A stretch of 64,000 nt of DNA from an uncultured Pelagibacteraceae bacterium (GCA_902587095.1 CACIJY010000001.1:1-64000), one strand, 5' to 3'; positions 12,505-24,014 are shown, counted from the stretch's first letter. The notes: generated by a model not told the origin, from the sequence alone. A program made the numbers and translations.

Positions 12505-13241
12505 TTATTACAGGTGGTGCTACCAGGATCGGTGCAGCAATTGCAGAACGATTATCTGGCTTTAAAGTCCAGATTTTAATTCAATATAACAAATCAAAAT
12601 CTAAAGCTGAAAATTTAAGAAATAATTTAGAGCAAAAAGGCTCAAAAATTTATTTAATAAAAGCAGACCTGGGAAAAGAAAAAGATGTTTTAAAAATAAT
12701 CAAATTTGCAAAAAAAAATATGGGTTATCTTGATTGTCTTATTAATAATGCCTCTGTATTCGAAAATGATAAAATTGAAAATTTTAATTCAAAAAGTTGG
12801 AATAATCATCTAAATGCAAACTTAAAAGCACCAGCTATTTTATCTAAAGAATTTTCAAAATGTGTAGTTAAGGGTAACAACAATATTATAAACATTATTG
12901 ACCAAAGAGTTTTTAAACTTACTCCATATTTTTTTTCTTATACCTTAAGCAAAGCTGGTCTTTATACTATGACTAAAACAAGTGCGATGAGTTTTGCGCC
13001 AAGGATAAGAGTTAATGGTATTGCGCCGGGGCCTACGATTAAAAATAAAAGACAATCTGTTGCCCACTTTAAAAAACAGTATCTGGCTACACCACTAAGA
13101 AGACAAGTAAATGTAAATGATATTTGTAATGCAGTTGACTTTTTAATTAAAAATAGATCTATTACTGGTCAAGTTTTAGCGCTAGATAGCGGGCAAAGTT
13201 TGAATTGGCAAACTCCTGATGTATTAGGTGGTAAAGAATGA
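12486..13241 (+). CDS. SDR oxidoreductase, FolM/pteridine-reductase-like
   Basis: TGGATRIG motif (TGxxxRxG of PTR1-type reductases), [11 protein letters not shown]; overlaps the folB start. Confidence 0.7.
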   Translation: MEARKIIITGGATRIGAAIAERLSGFKVQILIQYNKSKSKAENLRNNLEQKGSKIYLIKADLGKEKDVLKIIKFAKKNMGYLDCLINNASVFENDKIENFNSKSWNNHLNANLKAPAILSKEFSKCVVKGNNNIINIIDQRVFKLTPYFFSYTLSKAGLYTMTKTSAMSFAPRIRVNGIAPGPTIKNKRQSVAHFKKQYLATPLRRQVNVNDICNAVDFLIKNRSITGQVLALDSGQSLNWQTPDVLGGKE

Positions 13242-13663
13242 AGAAAAATAATATTGAAATTTTCAGAATAGGTAAAACAAAAAACCTATTTAATTACGAA
13301 AAAAAAGTTTTAATTAAAGAACTTATCTTAAATCTAAAACTAGGTTATTATGATTTTGAGAAAGAAAAACCTCAAAAAGTAAAGTTTTCATTAGAAATTG
13401 ATTACAAAGATAAAAAACCATCAAATGATAAAGATTTAAAATCTATAGTAAATTATTCAAAGGTGGTGCGACTTATAAAGAAACTGGTAAAAAATAAACA
13501 TTATAATTTCCTAGAAACTCTAGCTGAAGATGTATTTGATGAACTTTTTAAAGATAAAAGAATTGAGAAAATAAATCTTAAAATAGAAAAACTTGAAATA
13601 ATGAAGGACTGCTCGTCGGTTGGCATTCAAATTTCAAAAAAGAGAATTTATGACAAATTCTGA
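13238..13663 (+). CDS. folB: dihydroneopterin aldolase
   Basis: [32 protein letters not shown] and [12 protein letters not shown] motifs. Confidence 0.8.
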   Translation: MKKNNIEIFRIGKTKNLFNYEKKVLIKELILNLKLGYYDFEKEKPQKVKFSLEIDYKDKKPSNDKDLKSIVNYSKVVRLIKKLVKNKHYNFLETLAEDVFDELFKDKRIEKINLKIEKLEIMKDCSSVGIQISKKRIYDKF

Positions 13664-15485
13664 TATAGGAAAAGATATTATAAAAAAAGAAATACCGTTA
13701 ATTGCTAAATTGCCGGGTGTTTACAAAATGCTGAACGAGAAAAATGAGGTTTTATATATTGGGAAAGCAAAAAATTTACCTAATAGATTGAAAAGTTATG
13801 TATCAGAGAAAAATCATATTATTAGAACTGAGAGAATGTTATCTCAAACCAGAAAACTTGAAGTAACAACAACTTCAAACGAAAGTGAAGCTTTGCTATT
13901 AGAGGCCAATTTAATTAAAAAGTATAAGCCAAGATTTAATATATTATTGAGAGATGATAAATCGTTTCCTTTTATTTTTATTAGTAACAAAGAAAAGTGG
14001 CCACAAATAAAAAAACATAGAGGGAAAAAGGACAAAGAAGGTTTTTTCTTTGGACCGTTTGCATCCGCAGGCTCTGCAAATTGGACCATAAAAATGATCC
14101 AAAAAATATTTCAGTTAAGAATTTGTGATGACACTGTATTTAAAAATAGGGAAAGACCATGCATATTATATCAAATTAAAAGATGTTCTGGTCCTTGTGT
14201 AAATTTTATACAAGAGAATGATTATAAAAAATCTGTAGATGATGCTATTGACTTTGTCTCTGGAAAATCAAGAAAAATTCAAAAAAGTTTATCGGCACAA
14301 ATGGAAACTGCTAGTGATGAACTAGATTTTGAAAAAGCTGCAATACTTAGGGATAGAATTAAATCACTCAATATTATTCAGTCATCTCAGAGAATTAATG
14401 AAGCGAACTTAGTAGAGGCTGATGTTATTGCTGGTTACAAAGAATCTGGTAAAACTTGTATCCAAGTTTTTTTTTATAGATCTAAACAAAATTGGGGTAA
14501 TCAAGCTTTTTTTCCCAAACATGATTCAGATGAAAATTTAAGTAATATAATTAATTCTTTCGTTACACAATTTTATGAAAATAAAAGTGTACCTATAAAT
14601 ATTATTTTAAGTGAAGAGATAAAAGAAAAACTATTAATCGAAAAAACCTTAAGTAAAAAAGAAAATAAACAAATTAGCATTACAGTTGCTAAAAAAGGTT
14701 CAAAATTAAAAGTCATTAATCAAGCTCTCATAAATGCAAAAGATAGTTTAAATAGAAAAATATATGAGAGCCAAAATAATAAAGACTTATTTGAGAACAT
14801 TTCTCAAAAATTTGATCTTGAGAGTAATATAAACTTAGTAGAGGTATATGATAATAGTCATATTCAAGGTACTGACAGCATAGGAGCGTTAATTACATTT
14901 GGTGAAGAAGGTTTTATAAAGAAAAGATATAGAAAATTTAATATTAAAATTAAAAATAACGAGCAAGACGACTATGGTATGATGAGAGAGGTTATTAATC
15001 GAAGGTTCAAACGAGCCATTCAAGAAAAAGATAATTATTTGACAATGCCAGACTTAATTTTAATTGATGGTGGTAAAGGCCAATACTCAGTAGTAAGAGA
15101 AACAATGAATGAATTGGGCCTTCACGAGATCCCGGTCATAGCAATTGCAAAAGGTAAACTTAGAAATAGTGGTAATGAAACCTTTTTTCATAATGGTAAA
15201 GAATTTAAATTTGAAAAAAACGATCCAACTTTATTTTTTTTACAAAGAATAAGAGATGAGGCGCATAGATTTGCAATAAGCGCTCATAGAGTAAAAAGAA
15301 AAAAGGGCTTAAAAAAATCGCTTCTTGATCAAATTAGCGGGATCGGGTCTATTAGAAAAAGAGCTTTATTAAATCATTTTGGATCTGCTAGAGCTGTCGA
15401 GGCCGCTAGTTTAGATGAAATAAAATCAGTAGAGGGAGTTGAGGAAAAGGTTGCAAAAAAAATATATAACTTTTTTCACGAATGA
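13650..15485 (+). CDS. uvrC: excinuclease ABC subunit C
   Basis: GIY-YIG domain ([22 protein letters not shown]), UVR, RNase H-like and HhH domains; ATG 13650 preferred over TTG 13620. Confidence 0.97.
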   Translation: MTNSDIGKDIIKKEIPLIAKLPGVYKMLNEKNEVLYIGKAKNLPNRLKSYVSEKNHIIRTERMLSQTRKLEVTTTSNESEALLLEANLIKKYKPRFNILLRDDKSFPFIFISNKEKWPQIKKHRGKKDKEGFFFGPFASAGSANWTIKMIQKIFQLRICDDTVFKNRERPCILYQIKRCSGPCVNFIQENDYKKSVDDAIDFVSGKSRKIQKSLSAQMETASDELDFEKAAILRDRIKSLNIIQSSQRINEANLVEADVIAGYKESGKTCIQVFFYRSKQNWGNQAFFPKHDSDENLSNIINSFVTQFYENKSVPINIILSEEIKEKLLIEKTLSKKENKQISITVAKKGSKLKVINQALINAKDSLNRKIYESQNNKDLFENISQKFDLESNINLVEVYDNSHIQGTDSIGALITFGEEGFIKKRYRKFNIKIKNNEQDDYGMMREVINRRFKRAIQEKDNYLTMPDLILIDGGKGQYSVVRETMNELGLHEIPVIAIAKGKLRNSGNETFFHNGKEFKFEKNDPTLFFLQRIRDEAHRFAISAHRVKRKKGLKKSLLDQISGIGSIRKRALLNHFGSARAVEAASLDEIKSVEGVEEKVAKKIYNFFHE

Positions 15486-16063
15486 AATTTAAATTTCCTA
15501 ATTATCTGACAATTGGACGTATAATTATAGTCCCAATATTTGTGTTAACATTTTATTTGCCAGGATTTTATGGAGATGTAATTCCATTTTTTTTATTTGT
15601 TCTTGCGTCTTTTACAGACTTTTTAGATGGTCTTTTAGCAAGATTGTATAAAGAGGAATCTAAACTTGGTGAACTTTTAGATCCCATTGCTGATAAAATT
15701 ATCGTAGCTACAGCTCTAATTTTATTAGTTATGGATGGAACAATAAAAAATTTTGAGGTTATAGCTGCGATTATTATTCTAATAAGGGAAATTTTGATAT
15801 CTGGCCTCAGAGAATTTTTAGCAAAAGGGCAGGTAAATTTACCAGTATCAAATCTTGCAAAATTGAAAACTTTTTTACAAATGTTTTCAATTTCTATTTT
15901 ATTAACAGGGGAAACTGGTAATAAAATTTTAAATTTTCAAGACTATAACGCTCAAACTATTGGCATTATAATTTTGTGGCTTTCGGCTTTCTTAACTTTA
16001 TTTACAGCTTATGATTACCTTAGAAAAGGAATTGACCATGCAATTTCTGAAGATAATAAATAA
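15482..16063 (+). CDS. pgsA: CDP-diacylglycerol--glycerol-3-phosphate 3-phosphatidyltransferase
   Basis: CDP-alcohol phosphatidyltransferase signature DFLDGLLAR...[10 protein letters not shown]. Confidence 0.94.
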   Translation: MKFKFPNYLTIGRIIIVPIFVLTFYLPGFYGDVIPFFLFVLASFTDFLDGLLARLYKEESKLGELLDPIADKIIVATALILLVMDGTIKNFEVIAAIIILIREILISGLREFLAKGQVNLPVSNLAKLKTFLQMFSISILLTGETGNKILNFQDYNAQTIGIIILWLSAFLTLFTAYDYLRKGIDHAISEDNK

Positions 16064-16948
16064 TTAAGCGGCTTTCTTTTTCCTTACAATCAATTGATAA
16101 GAGTCTGATAATTCGATAATTGTTTTACAAACTTTAAAATTATAATTTGCTATTTGTGAAACTGGAGTTACTTCTGCAGCAGTGCCAGTAAGAAAACAAC
16201 CGGTAAAATTTTTAAGTTCATCTGGTGTAATTTTTCTTTCAATTACTTTTATATTTTTTGATTTTGCAATATCTATGACTGTTCTTCTTGTGATGCCATC
16301 AAGGAAAGAGTCAGGTATTGGGGTATGCAGATTTCCTTCTTTATCTTTAAAGAAAATATTTGCACCAGTGGCTTCTGCAACATTACCTTCATGATCTAAC
16401 ATCAAAGAGTCGGTATATCCATCCCTCTCTGCTTCATGTTTTGACAAAGTACATATCATGTATAATCCAGATGCTTTCGTGTCCCAAGGTATTGTATCTG
16501 GTGCAGGTCTTTTCCATTTAGATATATTTAATTTTATTCCTTCAACTTTTAACTTTGGATCGAAATAAGATCCCCACTCCCAAGTTGCAATTGCTATATG
16601 AATTTTTGTTTGTTGAGCTGAAATAGCCATCATTTCACTACCTCGCCAGGCAATTGGTCTAACATAACCATTTTCAACTTTTTGAACTGAGATAATATTT
16701 TTACTAGCTGTGTTTATTTGATCCTCGCTATAAGGAATTTCAAAACCCATTCTTTTTGCTGAGTGAAAAAATCTAGAGGTATGTTCTTCTAATTTAAAAA
16801 TTTCACCATCGTACACCCTCTCGCCCTCAAAAACGCAGCTCGCGTAATGTAGTCCATGGCTTAAAACATGTAGCTTAACATCTGACCAATTTACTAGTTC
16901 AGAATTATACCAAATTTTACCGTCTCTTTTATCGTAAGGAATCATCAT
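16064..16948 (-). CDS. ilvE: branched-chain amino acid aminotransferase
   Basis: HGLHYASCVFEGERVYDG, class IV PLP motif EATGANIFF. Confidence 0.93.
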   Translation of the reverse strand: MMIPYDKRDGKIWYNSELVNWSDVKLHVLSHGLHYASCVFEGERVYDGEIFKLEEHTSRFFHSAKRMGFEIPYSEDQINTASKNIISVQKVENGYVRPIAWRGSEMMAISAQQTKIHIAIATWEWGSYFDPKLKVEGIKLNISKWKRPAPDTIPWDTKASGLYMICTLSKHEAERDGYTDSLMLDHEGNVAEATGANIFFKDKEGNLHTPIPDSFLDGITRRTVIDIAKSKNIKVIERKITPDELKNFTGCFLTGTAAEVTPVSQIANYNFKVCKTIIELSDSYQLIVRKKKAA

Positions 16949-17010
16949 AAAAAGAAAATTTATAAAAAAATAACTTCCTAAATTTAATATGTCAATATAA
17001 CTTACTTATT

Positions 17011-17454
17011 ATGAAAGATCTTCTTTATTTAAAAGATGAACAATTAAAAGGTTTTATTGAAAAAATTTTTGTCACTTATAGGGAGTCATTTAGTGATCCC
17101 AAGAAAATACTTAAAAAGTATCAATTAGGTACTGCGCATCATAAATCTCTTCATTTAATATCCTTTTATGAAGGAATTACAATTTCACAACTATTAAAGA
17201 AATTAAATGTAACTAAGCAAAGTTTAAATAGGGTTCTAAATGACTTGAAGAGGCTAGATTTTTTAGAATTTAAAAAAGATAGTAAAGATACTAGAGTTAG
17301 ACATATTTATTTAAGTTCTAAAGGAAGTAAAATTTACAACGAAATTTTCTTTTCTCAAAAAAAAAGAATTTATAAAGCTTTTTTAAACTCATCAGCAAAA
17401 GAAGTGCTGAATTTTGACCAAGTATTAAAAAGAATAATAAATGAAAAACTATAA
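17011..17454 (+). CDS. MarR family winged-helix regulator
   Basis: ISQLLKKLNVTKQSLNRVLNDLKRLDFLEFKKDSKDTRVRHIYLSSKG winged helix pattern. Confidence 0.85.
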   Translation: MKDLLYLKDEQLKGFIEKIFVTYRESFSDPKKILKKYQLGTAHHKSLHLISFYEGITISQLLKKLNVTKQSLNRVLNDLKRLDFLEFKKDSKDTRVRHIYLSSKGSKIYNEIFFSQKKRIYKAFLNSSAKEVLNFDQVLKRIINEKL

Positions 17455-18118
17455 AGCTCATATATTAGTTGTAGACGATGATGACGGTATAAGAAATTTA
17501 GTTAAAAAATTTTTAAATGAAAAAAGTTTTTTGGTAAATACAGCTAGTTCAGCTGAAGAAGCTCAAAAAAAAATTGCAATCATAAAATTTGATTTGATAA
17601 TTTTAGATATTATGATGCCTGGCAAAAGTGGTTTGGAATTTTTAAATGAAAATAAATCCTTTATTGATACACCGGTAATACTTTTGACCGCTAAAGGTGA
17701 ACCAAAAGAAAGGGTTGAGGGACTCGAATCTGGAGCAGATGATTATTTACCGAAACCATTTGAGCCGCAGGAACTGCTATTGAGAATAAAAAATATTTTA
17801 TCCAAAACACAAAAAAGGAACCTTATAAGAGCTATAAATTTTGGAAACATTAAAATTGATTTAACAAAGTTGTTAATAATAAAAGAGAAAAAAGAACTTA
17901 AAATCAACACAACCGAAAAGAAAATTTTAGATAAAATGATAAATCAACCTGGTAAAGTTTTCAGTAGACTAGAAATAGGAAAACTTATTAATCTAGAAAA
18001 AGAAAGATCAATTGACGTAATTATTACCAGACTAAGAAAAAAAATTGAAATGAATCCAAAAAATCCAAAATATTTACAAACTATAAGGGGTACAGGATAT
18101 GTTTTATGGATTGAATAA
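17441..18118 (+). CDS. OmpR-family response regulator
   Basis: receiver domain VVDDDDGIRNL...LILDIMMPGKSG...LLTAKG plus winged helix C-terminus. Confidence 0.93.
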   Translation: MKNYKAHILVVDDDDGIRNLVKKFLNEKSFLVNTASSAEEAQKKIAIIKFDLIILDIMMPGKSGLEFLNENKSFIDTPVILLTAKGEPKERVEGLESGADDYLPKPFEPQELLLRIKNILSKTQKRNLIRAINFGNIKIDLTKLLIIKEKKELKINTTEKKILDKMINQPGKVFSRLEIGKLINLEKERSIDVIITRLRKKIEMNPKNPKYLQTIRGTGYVLWIE

Positions 18119-19412
18119 ATTTGTTAAAGAAATACTTCCAAAAAGATTATTTTATAGAGCGCTTTTAATTGTTGCAGCTCCAATAATAATTTTGCAAATC
18201 ACTATATCAGTAGTTTTTTTTGATAGTTTGTGGATAAAAACAAATAAAGGTATGACAAATGCATTAATAGGAGAAATTAAATTTTTTTTAGATGCTTATG
18301 ACAATGAAGATTACAATAAAGAGAATTTAATAAACTTATTTGAAGAACATCACAACTTTACTGTAAAATTTATTTCATTTGGTGACTTACCAAAACAAGA
18401 TATGGAGAGATGGTTCAGTCCTATGGATCGTACTTTGAGAAGAGAATTAAAATCTAGAAATTTAAGTTATTGGTTTGATACTACAAAATTCAAAGGATTA
18501 ATTGAATTAAGAATAAAACATATTAATGGGTACTTTGAATTTTATATTCCCAAAGAAAGAGTTACCAGTACATCGGCGAGATTATTTGCGTTATGGATCA
18601 CATTTCCGGCGTTTTTATTAATTACAGTTGCCTTAATTTTCTTAAAAAACCAAACACGACCAATCGTAAATTTAGCGAAAGCGTCTGAAAAATTTGGAAG
18701 AGGTGAAGATGTTGGTGAATTCAGGCCTTCTGGCGCTCTTGAAATACGTCAAGCTGGATTTGAATTTGATAGAATGAGGAAAAGAATTTTAAGACATTTA
18801 AATCAGAGATCTGAGATGTTGTCTGGAATAAGCCATGATTTAAGAACTCCGCTAACAAGAATAAAGTTACAATTAGCCTTTATCAAAGACAACAATATTT
18901 CAAAAAAACTTTCTGAGGACATAGAGGAAATGGAAAAAATGTTAAATGAATATTTGCAGTTTGCTAGTTCGACGTCTTCTGAAAAAGATGAATCGTTTAA
19001 TATCTCAAAAACAATCAAATCTTTAATAAAAAAATATGATAATGCTTTAATATCCTCAGATATTGAGGAAAATGTAAAATTTAATGGGCGAAAGAATTTA
19101 TTATTAAGGTGTCTCAGCAACATAATAGACAATGGTCTTAAGTATGGAAAAAAAGTTACATTTTCCCTAAAAAAGTTAAATAAAATAATGGTTATAATTA
19201 TAGAAGATGATGGACCAGGTATTCCAAAATCAGAATATTCAAATGTTTTCAAACCTTTTTATAAAATAAATAAAGGAAGAGGTGACTCAAAATCAAGTGT
19301 GGGTCTTGGTCTTTCAATTGCATCTGACGTAGTTAGATCCCATGGGGGAAAAATTGATTTAAATAAATCAAAATTAGGCGGTTTGAGTGTTAAGATTTCT
19401 TTACCTTTTTAG
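18099..19412 (+). CDS. EnvZ-like sensor histidine kinase
   Basis: HAMP-like region, H-box GISHDLRTPLTRIKLQ, N/G boxes DNGLKYG, DDGPGIP, GLGLSI. Confidence 0.93.
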   Translation: MFYGLNKFVKEILPKRLFYRALLIVAAPIIILQITISVVFFDSLWIKTNKGMTNALIGEIKFFLDAYDNEDYNKENLINLFEEHHNFTVKFISFGDLPKQDMERWFSPMDRTLRRELKSRNLSYWFDTTKFKGLIELRIKHINGYFEFYIPKERVTSTSARLFALWITFPAFLLITVALIFLKNQTRPIVNLAKASEKFGRGEDVGEFRPSGALEIRQAGFEFDRMRKRILRHLNQRSEMLSGISHDLRTPLTRIKLQLAFIKDNNISKKLSEDIEEMEKMLNEYLQFASSTSSEKDESFNISKTIKSLIKKYDNALISSDIEENVKFNGRKNLLLRCLSNIIDNGLKYGKKVTFSLKKLNKIMVIIIEDDGPGIPKSEYSNVFKPFYKINKGRGDSKSSVGLGLSIASDVVRSHGGKIDLNKSKLGGLSVKISLPF

Positions 19413-19635
19413 TTCGTTTATTTTTTTTTAATTTATTTATTTCGTTTTCTAACTTTTCAATTCTCCTTTTAAGAATATCTGTTTCTTCTTTTGTTGATAT
19501 TTTCATTTTTAAAATGATTTCATCTCTCTGAGATTTAATTATGTTAATTACTTCATTGCTTAAGTCTTTGTAGGATATTAATCCTTGGGCAACTAAACTT
19601 GTTAATTTTTCTAATAAAATTTTAGATTTTGACAT
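19390..19635 (-). CDS. UbiK-like (BMFP) ubiquinone biosynthesis accessory factor
   Basis: short helical protein with STKEETDILKRRIEKLENEINKLKK pattern. Confidence 0.55.
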   Translation of the reverse strand: MSKSKILLEKLTSLVAQGLISYKDLSNEVINIIKSQRDEIILKMKISTKEETDILKRRIEKLENEINKLKKNKRTKKVKKS

Positions 19636-19675
19636 ACTTTTGCTTTTAAAAATAATATATTCTAATTTTTATAAT

Positions 19676-20434
19676 ATGCTTATTAATAATTTGAATCCAG
19701 TAGCTTTTGAAATATTTTTTATCAAAATTCATTGGTACTCTCTTGCGTATATTTTTGGGATAATCTGTGGATGGATTTACATAAAGAAAATATTAATTAA
19801 AAACAATATTCATAAGATTTACATCGATGATTTAATAACTTATCTAATTATAGGTATAATTATAGGAGGGAGACTAGGTTATATCTTGATTTATAATTTA
19901 AAATTTTACCTAAAAAATCCTTCAGAAATAATTATGATATGGCATGGAGGTATGTCTTTTCACGGGGGTTTAATAGGAATTATAATAGCCACTGTTATTT
20001 TTTGTAAAAAAAATAATTTAGAAAAGTATATTTTTTTTGATTTCATAGCTGTTGCAGCACCTATTGGAATATTTTTTGGTAGAATTGCAAATTTTATAAA
20101 TAGCGAGCTTGTTGGAAAACCAACCGATTTAATTTGGGGTGTTATCTTTCCGTTAGTAGATAATATTCCAAGACATCCGTCACAATTGTACGAGGCTATT
20201 TTTGAGGGTATATTTTTATTCATTATAATGAATAAAATCTACTTTAGTAAAAATTACAAAGAGGGAAGCTGTTCTTTTGCTTTTTTAATTTTTTACGGAA
20301 CATTTAGATTGTTTTCTGAAATTTTTAGAGAACCTGATGAACAAATTGGTTATATCTTTGGATCATTAAGTATGGGAATGTTATTAAGTATACTTATGAT
20401 ATTTATAGGTATTTTGCTTTTACGTAGAAAATGA
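19676..20434 (+). CDS. lgt: prolipoprotein diacylglyceryl transferase
   Basis: IHWYSLAYIFG, GGRLGYILIYN, HGGMSFHGGLIG, GRIANFINSELVGKPT; ATG 19676 preferred over upstream 19640 start. Confidence 0.96.
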   Translation: MLINNLNPVAFEIFFIKIHWYSLAYIFGIICGWIYIKKILIKNNIHKIYIDDLITYLIIGIIIGGRLGYILIYNLKFYLKNPSEIIMIWHGGMSFHGGLIGIIIATVIFCKKNNLEKYIFFDFIAVAAPIGIFFGRIANFINSELVGKPTDLIWGVIFPLVDNIPRHPSQLYEAIFEGIFLFIIMNKIYFSKNYKEGSCSFAFLIFYGTFRLFSEIFREPDEQIGYIFGSLSMGMLLSILMIFIGILLLRRK

Positions 20435-21507
20435 AAAAATCCCTAGAAAAATTTAATATTATAAAAAATCGAAAAATTAAAGTTGATGATTTTATAAATA
20501 GAGCATTATACAAACCAAAAATAGGGTACTATACAAATAAAATGCCTTTTGGGAAAAAGGGTGATTTTGTTACGTCTCCAACTATATCAAATTTATTTTC
20601 TGAGATTATAGCTATATGGATAATTTCGACTTGGGAAACTTTAGGAAAACCTAAAATTTTTAACTTAGTTGAGCTTGGCCCAGGTGATGGAAGTTTATCG
20701 GAAGTATTAGTAAAAACTTTTAAAAATTTTCCAACCTTTAATAATTCTGTAAAATTTTTTTTATATGAAAAAAGTGAATTTTTAAGAAAGTTTCAAAAAA
20801 AAAAATTAAAGGGAACTAATTTAAAGTGGATAAGTGATTATAAAAACATAAAGGGTGGTCCAATTATTTTTTTTGGTAACGAATTTTTTGATGCAATACC
20901 AATAAAACAATTTTTTATTAAGAATAAAAAATTACTGGAAAAATGCTATATTTTTAATGGAAAATTTCTTGAGGAAGCTCAGTGCAAGCCTAATTTGAGT
21001 GATCTAATTAACTTAAAATCTTTTAAAATTTTAAAAAAACTTAAATTTATTGAATATCCAAAACAAGGTCTTGGGGAATTAAGTAAAATTGTAAAAAAAA
21101 TAAAATCTTTGTCTGGAGGAGTGCTATTAATTGATTATGGTTATATGGGAGCATTAAATGAAAGCACTATACAAATAGTGATGAAAAACAGAAGAATTAA
21201 CAAAAATAACTTATTAAAGTGTATTGGTAATGCAGATATCACTTCATTGGTAAATTTTAGCTTATTAAATGAATTTTTTTTAAAAGAAAAATTAGATGTT
21301 AAGAAAGTAGTTACACAGAAATTTTTTTTAGAAAGAATGGGTATTATTGAAAGAGCTAAGATACTAGAAAAAAAAATGAATGAAAAACAGAAAAAATATA
21401 TGATTTCAACACTTTCAAGACTTTTAAATAAGAGTTCAATGGGAGAGTTATTCAAAGTTATTTTTGCATATAAAAGCAATAATAAAAAATTTTTCGGGTT
21501 TGAATGA
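20431..21507 (+). CDS. SAM-dependent methyltransferase, MidA/NDUFAF7 family
   Basis: GYYTNKMPFGKKGDFVTSPTISNLFSE, ELGPGDGSL, GNEFFDAIPIKQF. Confidence 0.88.
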   Translation: MKKSLEKFNIIKNRKIKVDDFINRALYKPKIGYYTNKMPFGKKGDFVTSPTISNLFSEIIAIWIISTWETLGKPKIFNLVELGPGDGSLSEVLVKTFKNFPTFNNSVKFFLYEKSEFLRKFQKKKLKGTNLKWISDYKNIKGGPIIFFGNEFFDAIPIKQFFIKNKKLLEKCYIFNGKFLEEAQCKPNLSDLINLKSFKILKKLKFIEYPKQGLGELSKIVKKIKSLSGGVLLIDYGYMGALNESTIQIVMKNRRINKNNLLKCIGNADITSLVNFSLLNEFFLKEKLDVKKVVTQKFFLERMGIIERAKILEKKMNEKQKKYMISTLSRLLNKSSMGELFKVIFAYKSNNKKFFGFE

Positions 21508-22259
21508 TTTTATCAAAAAAATTATTAAAGTATAAAAGTATTAGACACTGCTTTCTAGGGATGGAAGGTGGAAAATCTAAAGGAATATATAAAAGTTTAA
21601 ACTGTGGAAGAGGTTCATCTGATACAAAAATAAACGTAACAAAAAATCTTAAAATAGCTTGTCAAAAAATTGGTTCAACACACAAAAAATTAATATTGTT
21701 ACATCAAGTCCATAGTAATAAGTTTTTCTATGTAAATAAGAGAAAATATAAAACAAAGCTAGTTGGAGACGCTTTAGTAACAAATAAAAAAAATATTGTA
21801 TTGGGAATTCTGACTGCTGACTGCGCACCTATAATTATTTATGACCCAAAACTCAAAATAATCTCAGCAATACATGCTGGGTGGAAAGGTGCCTACAAAG
21901 AAATCATTAAAAAAGTTGTTAATTTTTTGATTAAATCAGGAAGTGATACCAAAGATTTGGTTGCTGCTATCGGCCCTTGTATAGCTCAAAAAAATTATGA
22001 GATTAAATCTGATTTTAAGCTTAAATTTTTAAAACAAAATACTATGAATAGAACTTTTTTCAAAAAAATAAAAAAAAAAACATATTTTAGCCTAAATAAA
22101 TATGTTTATTTTCAATTGAAAAGTCTTGGTTTAAAAAAAATCGATTTAATTGATAAGGATACATATAATCCAAAAAATAATTTTTTTAGTGCAAGAAGAG
22201 CTATACATAACAATCAAAATGATTATGGTAGAAATATATCATTAATTATGATTAAATAA
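21504..22259 (+). CDS. pgeF: peptidoglycan editing factor PgeF / YfiH-family multicopper polyphenol oxidase-like protein
   Basis: [25 protein letters not shown] motifs. Confidence 0.9.
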   Translation: MILSKKLLKYKSIRHCFLGMEGGKSKGIYKSLNCGRGSSDTKINVTKNLKIACQKIGSTHKKLILLHQVHSNKFFYVNKRKYKTKLVGDALVTNKKNIVLGILTADCAPIIIYDPKLKIISAIHAGWKGAYKEIIKKVVNFLIKSGSDTKDLVAAIGPCIAQKNYEIKSDFKLKFLKQNTMNRTFFKKIKKKTYFSLNKYVYFQLKSLGLKKIDLIDKDTYNPKNNFFSARRAIHNNQNDYGRNISLIMIK

Positions 22260-22273
22260 CTTTTTTCAAAAAA

Positions 22274-23206
22274 ATGAAGCTTCTAACAGGAAATAGTAAT
22301 AAAAAATTAAGTGAAAAAATTGCTAAATATTTAAAAGAAAGACTCGTCAATTCAAGTATTAGAAAATTTAAAGATGGGGAAATATATATAGAGATTAATG
22401 AAAATATTAGAGGCAATAATATTTTTATTATTCAATCAATCTCATCTCCAGCTAATGATAATCTGATGGAAATGCTATTGTGTATTGATGCTTTAAAAAG
22501 ATCATCTGCAAAAAATATCACTGCTGTAATTCCTTATTTTGGATATGCAAGGCAAGATAGAAAAGTTGTGCCAAGAACATCTATATCAGCAAAATTAGTT
22601 TCTAATTTAATTACTAAAGCTGGTGCTGATAGAGTTGTAACAATCGATTTACATGCAGGACAAATTCAGGGTTTTTTTGATATACCAGTAGATAATTTAT
22701 TTGCTACTCCAATATTTGCAAGACACATAAAAAAAAGAATTAAGTCAAAAAATATAATTTGTGTGTCACCAGATGTTGGTGGTGTAGCTAGAACAAGAGG
22801 ATTAAGTAAGTTTCTTAATTCAGGTTTAGCGATTATAGATAAAAGACGACCTTCTCCAGGAAAATCTGAAGTAATGAATGTTATAGGAAATGTTAAAGAT
22901 AAGTGTTGTATAATGGTTGATGATATAATTGACTCAGGAGGTACAATTGTAAACGCTGCTAAAGTTCTAAAAGAAAAAGGTGCAAAGGAGATACACGTTT
23001 ACATAACACATGGTGTGTTAAGTGGTGATGCAGTTAATAAAATTAGAAAATCAACTATTAAAAATTTAGTTATTACAGATACGATAGACAATTATAACAA
23101 AATAAAAAACGCTAAAAATATTGAAATTTTGTCTGTATCAAATTTAATGGGTGAAGCAATAAGACGTATTTCTAACTCAACATCTGTATCTTTTCTGTTC
23201 AAATAA
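22274..23206 (+). CDS. prs: ribose-phosphate pyrophosphokinase
   Basis: [30 protein letters not shown] loop [10 protein letters not shown]. Confidence 0.97.
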   Translation: MKLLTGNSNKKLSEKIAKYLKERLVNSSIRKFKDGEIYIEINENIRGNNIFIIQSISSPANDNLMEMLLCIDALKRSSAKNITAVIPYFGYARQDRKVVPRTSISAKLVSNLITKAGADRVVTIDLHAGQIQGFFDIPVDNLFATPIFARHIKKRIKSKNIICVSPDVGGVARTRGLSKFLNSGLAIIDKRRPSPGKSEVMNVIGNVKDKCCIMVDDIIDSGGTIVNAAKVLKEKGAKEIHVYITHGVLSGDAVNKIRKSTIKNLVITDTIDNYNKIKNAKNIEILSVSNLMGEAIRRISNSTSVSFLFK

Positions 23207-23251
23207 TTTTCTTGTTTTATTAGTCAACATGAGTTAAAAAACTTTTTTTTT

Positions 23252-23995
23252 ATGAGTACTTTAGAAGCAAATATTAGAAATAATAAAACATCCGGTGAAC
23301 TAAAAATAATAAGACAACAAGGAAATGTTCCGGGTATTGTCTATGGTGGATCAGAGAAAAACCAAAATGTATCTGTATCTATAAAAGTACTAAAAAGTTT
23401 AATGGAAAAAGAAAATTTTCTCTCAAAAATTATTAAACTTAAAGTTGATGGAAAAGAGGAAAATGTATTACCTAAAGATATATCTTTTGATGTGATCACA
23501 GATGAGCCAATACATATAGATTTCTTAAGAGTTGTAAAAGGTTCAAGCGTTATAATTGAGATACCAGTTAAATTTATAAATAATGAAAAATCTCCAGGGT
23601 TAAAAAGAGGAGGTGTACTTAATATTGTTAGAAGGAAAGTAGAATTAAAATGTCCATCTGAAAATATACCAAGTGAATTAATTGTTGATTTGGACGGGGT
23701 GGATATAGGACATAGTTTTAAGATATCATCAATAAAATTACCTGAAAATGTTATTCCAACTATTACGGGAAGAGATTTTGTAATTGCTACCGTAGCAGCG
23801 CCAACAGTAATTAAGGAACCAGAAAAACCAGCTGAGGCCGCAGAAGGTGAAGAAGGTGCAGGAGACTCTACAGATGGACAAGAAGCAGCAGCGGCACCTA
23901 AAGATGGAGCAGACGAAAAAAGTGGAGCTGAAGCAGAAAAAAAAGATGCTAGTAAAAAAGATGAAGGTAAGAAACCTCAATCAGAAAAAAAATAA
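23252..23995 (+). CDS. rplY: 50S ribosomal protein L25/general stress protein Ctc
   Basis: LEANIRNNKTSGELKIIRQQGNVPGIVYGG, L25 C-terminal beta domain, low-complexity acidic/Lys tail. Confidence 0.93.
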   Translation: MSTLEANIRNNKTSGELKIIRQQGNVPGIVYGGSEKNQNVSVSIKVLKSLMEKENFLSKIIKLKVDGKEENVLPKDISFDVITDEPIHIDFLRVVKGSSVIIEIPVKFINNEKSPGLKRGGVLNIVRRKVELKCPSENIPSELIVDLDGVDIGHSFKISSIKLPENVIPTITGRDFVIATVAAPTVIKEPEKPAEAAEGEEGAGDSTDGQEAAAAPKDGADEKSGAEAEKKDASKKDEGKKPQSEKK

Positions 23996-24014
23996 TTGAT
24001 AAAATTTAATTTAC

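Noticed and set aside
23230-23252. Possible prs terminator hairpin GAGTTAAAAAACTTTTTTTT
   Set aside because: Only a 4-bp AT-rich stem with the T-run reaching the rplY start; too weak to call.
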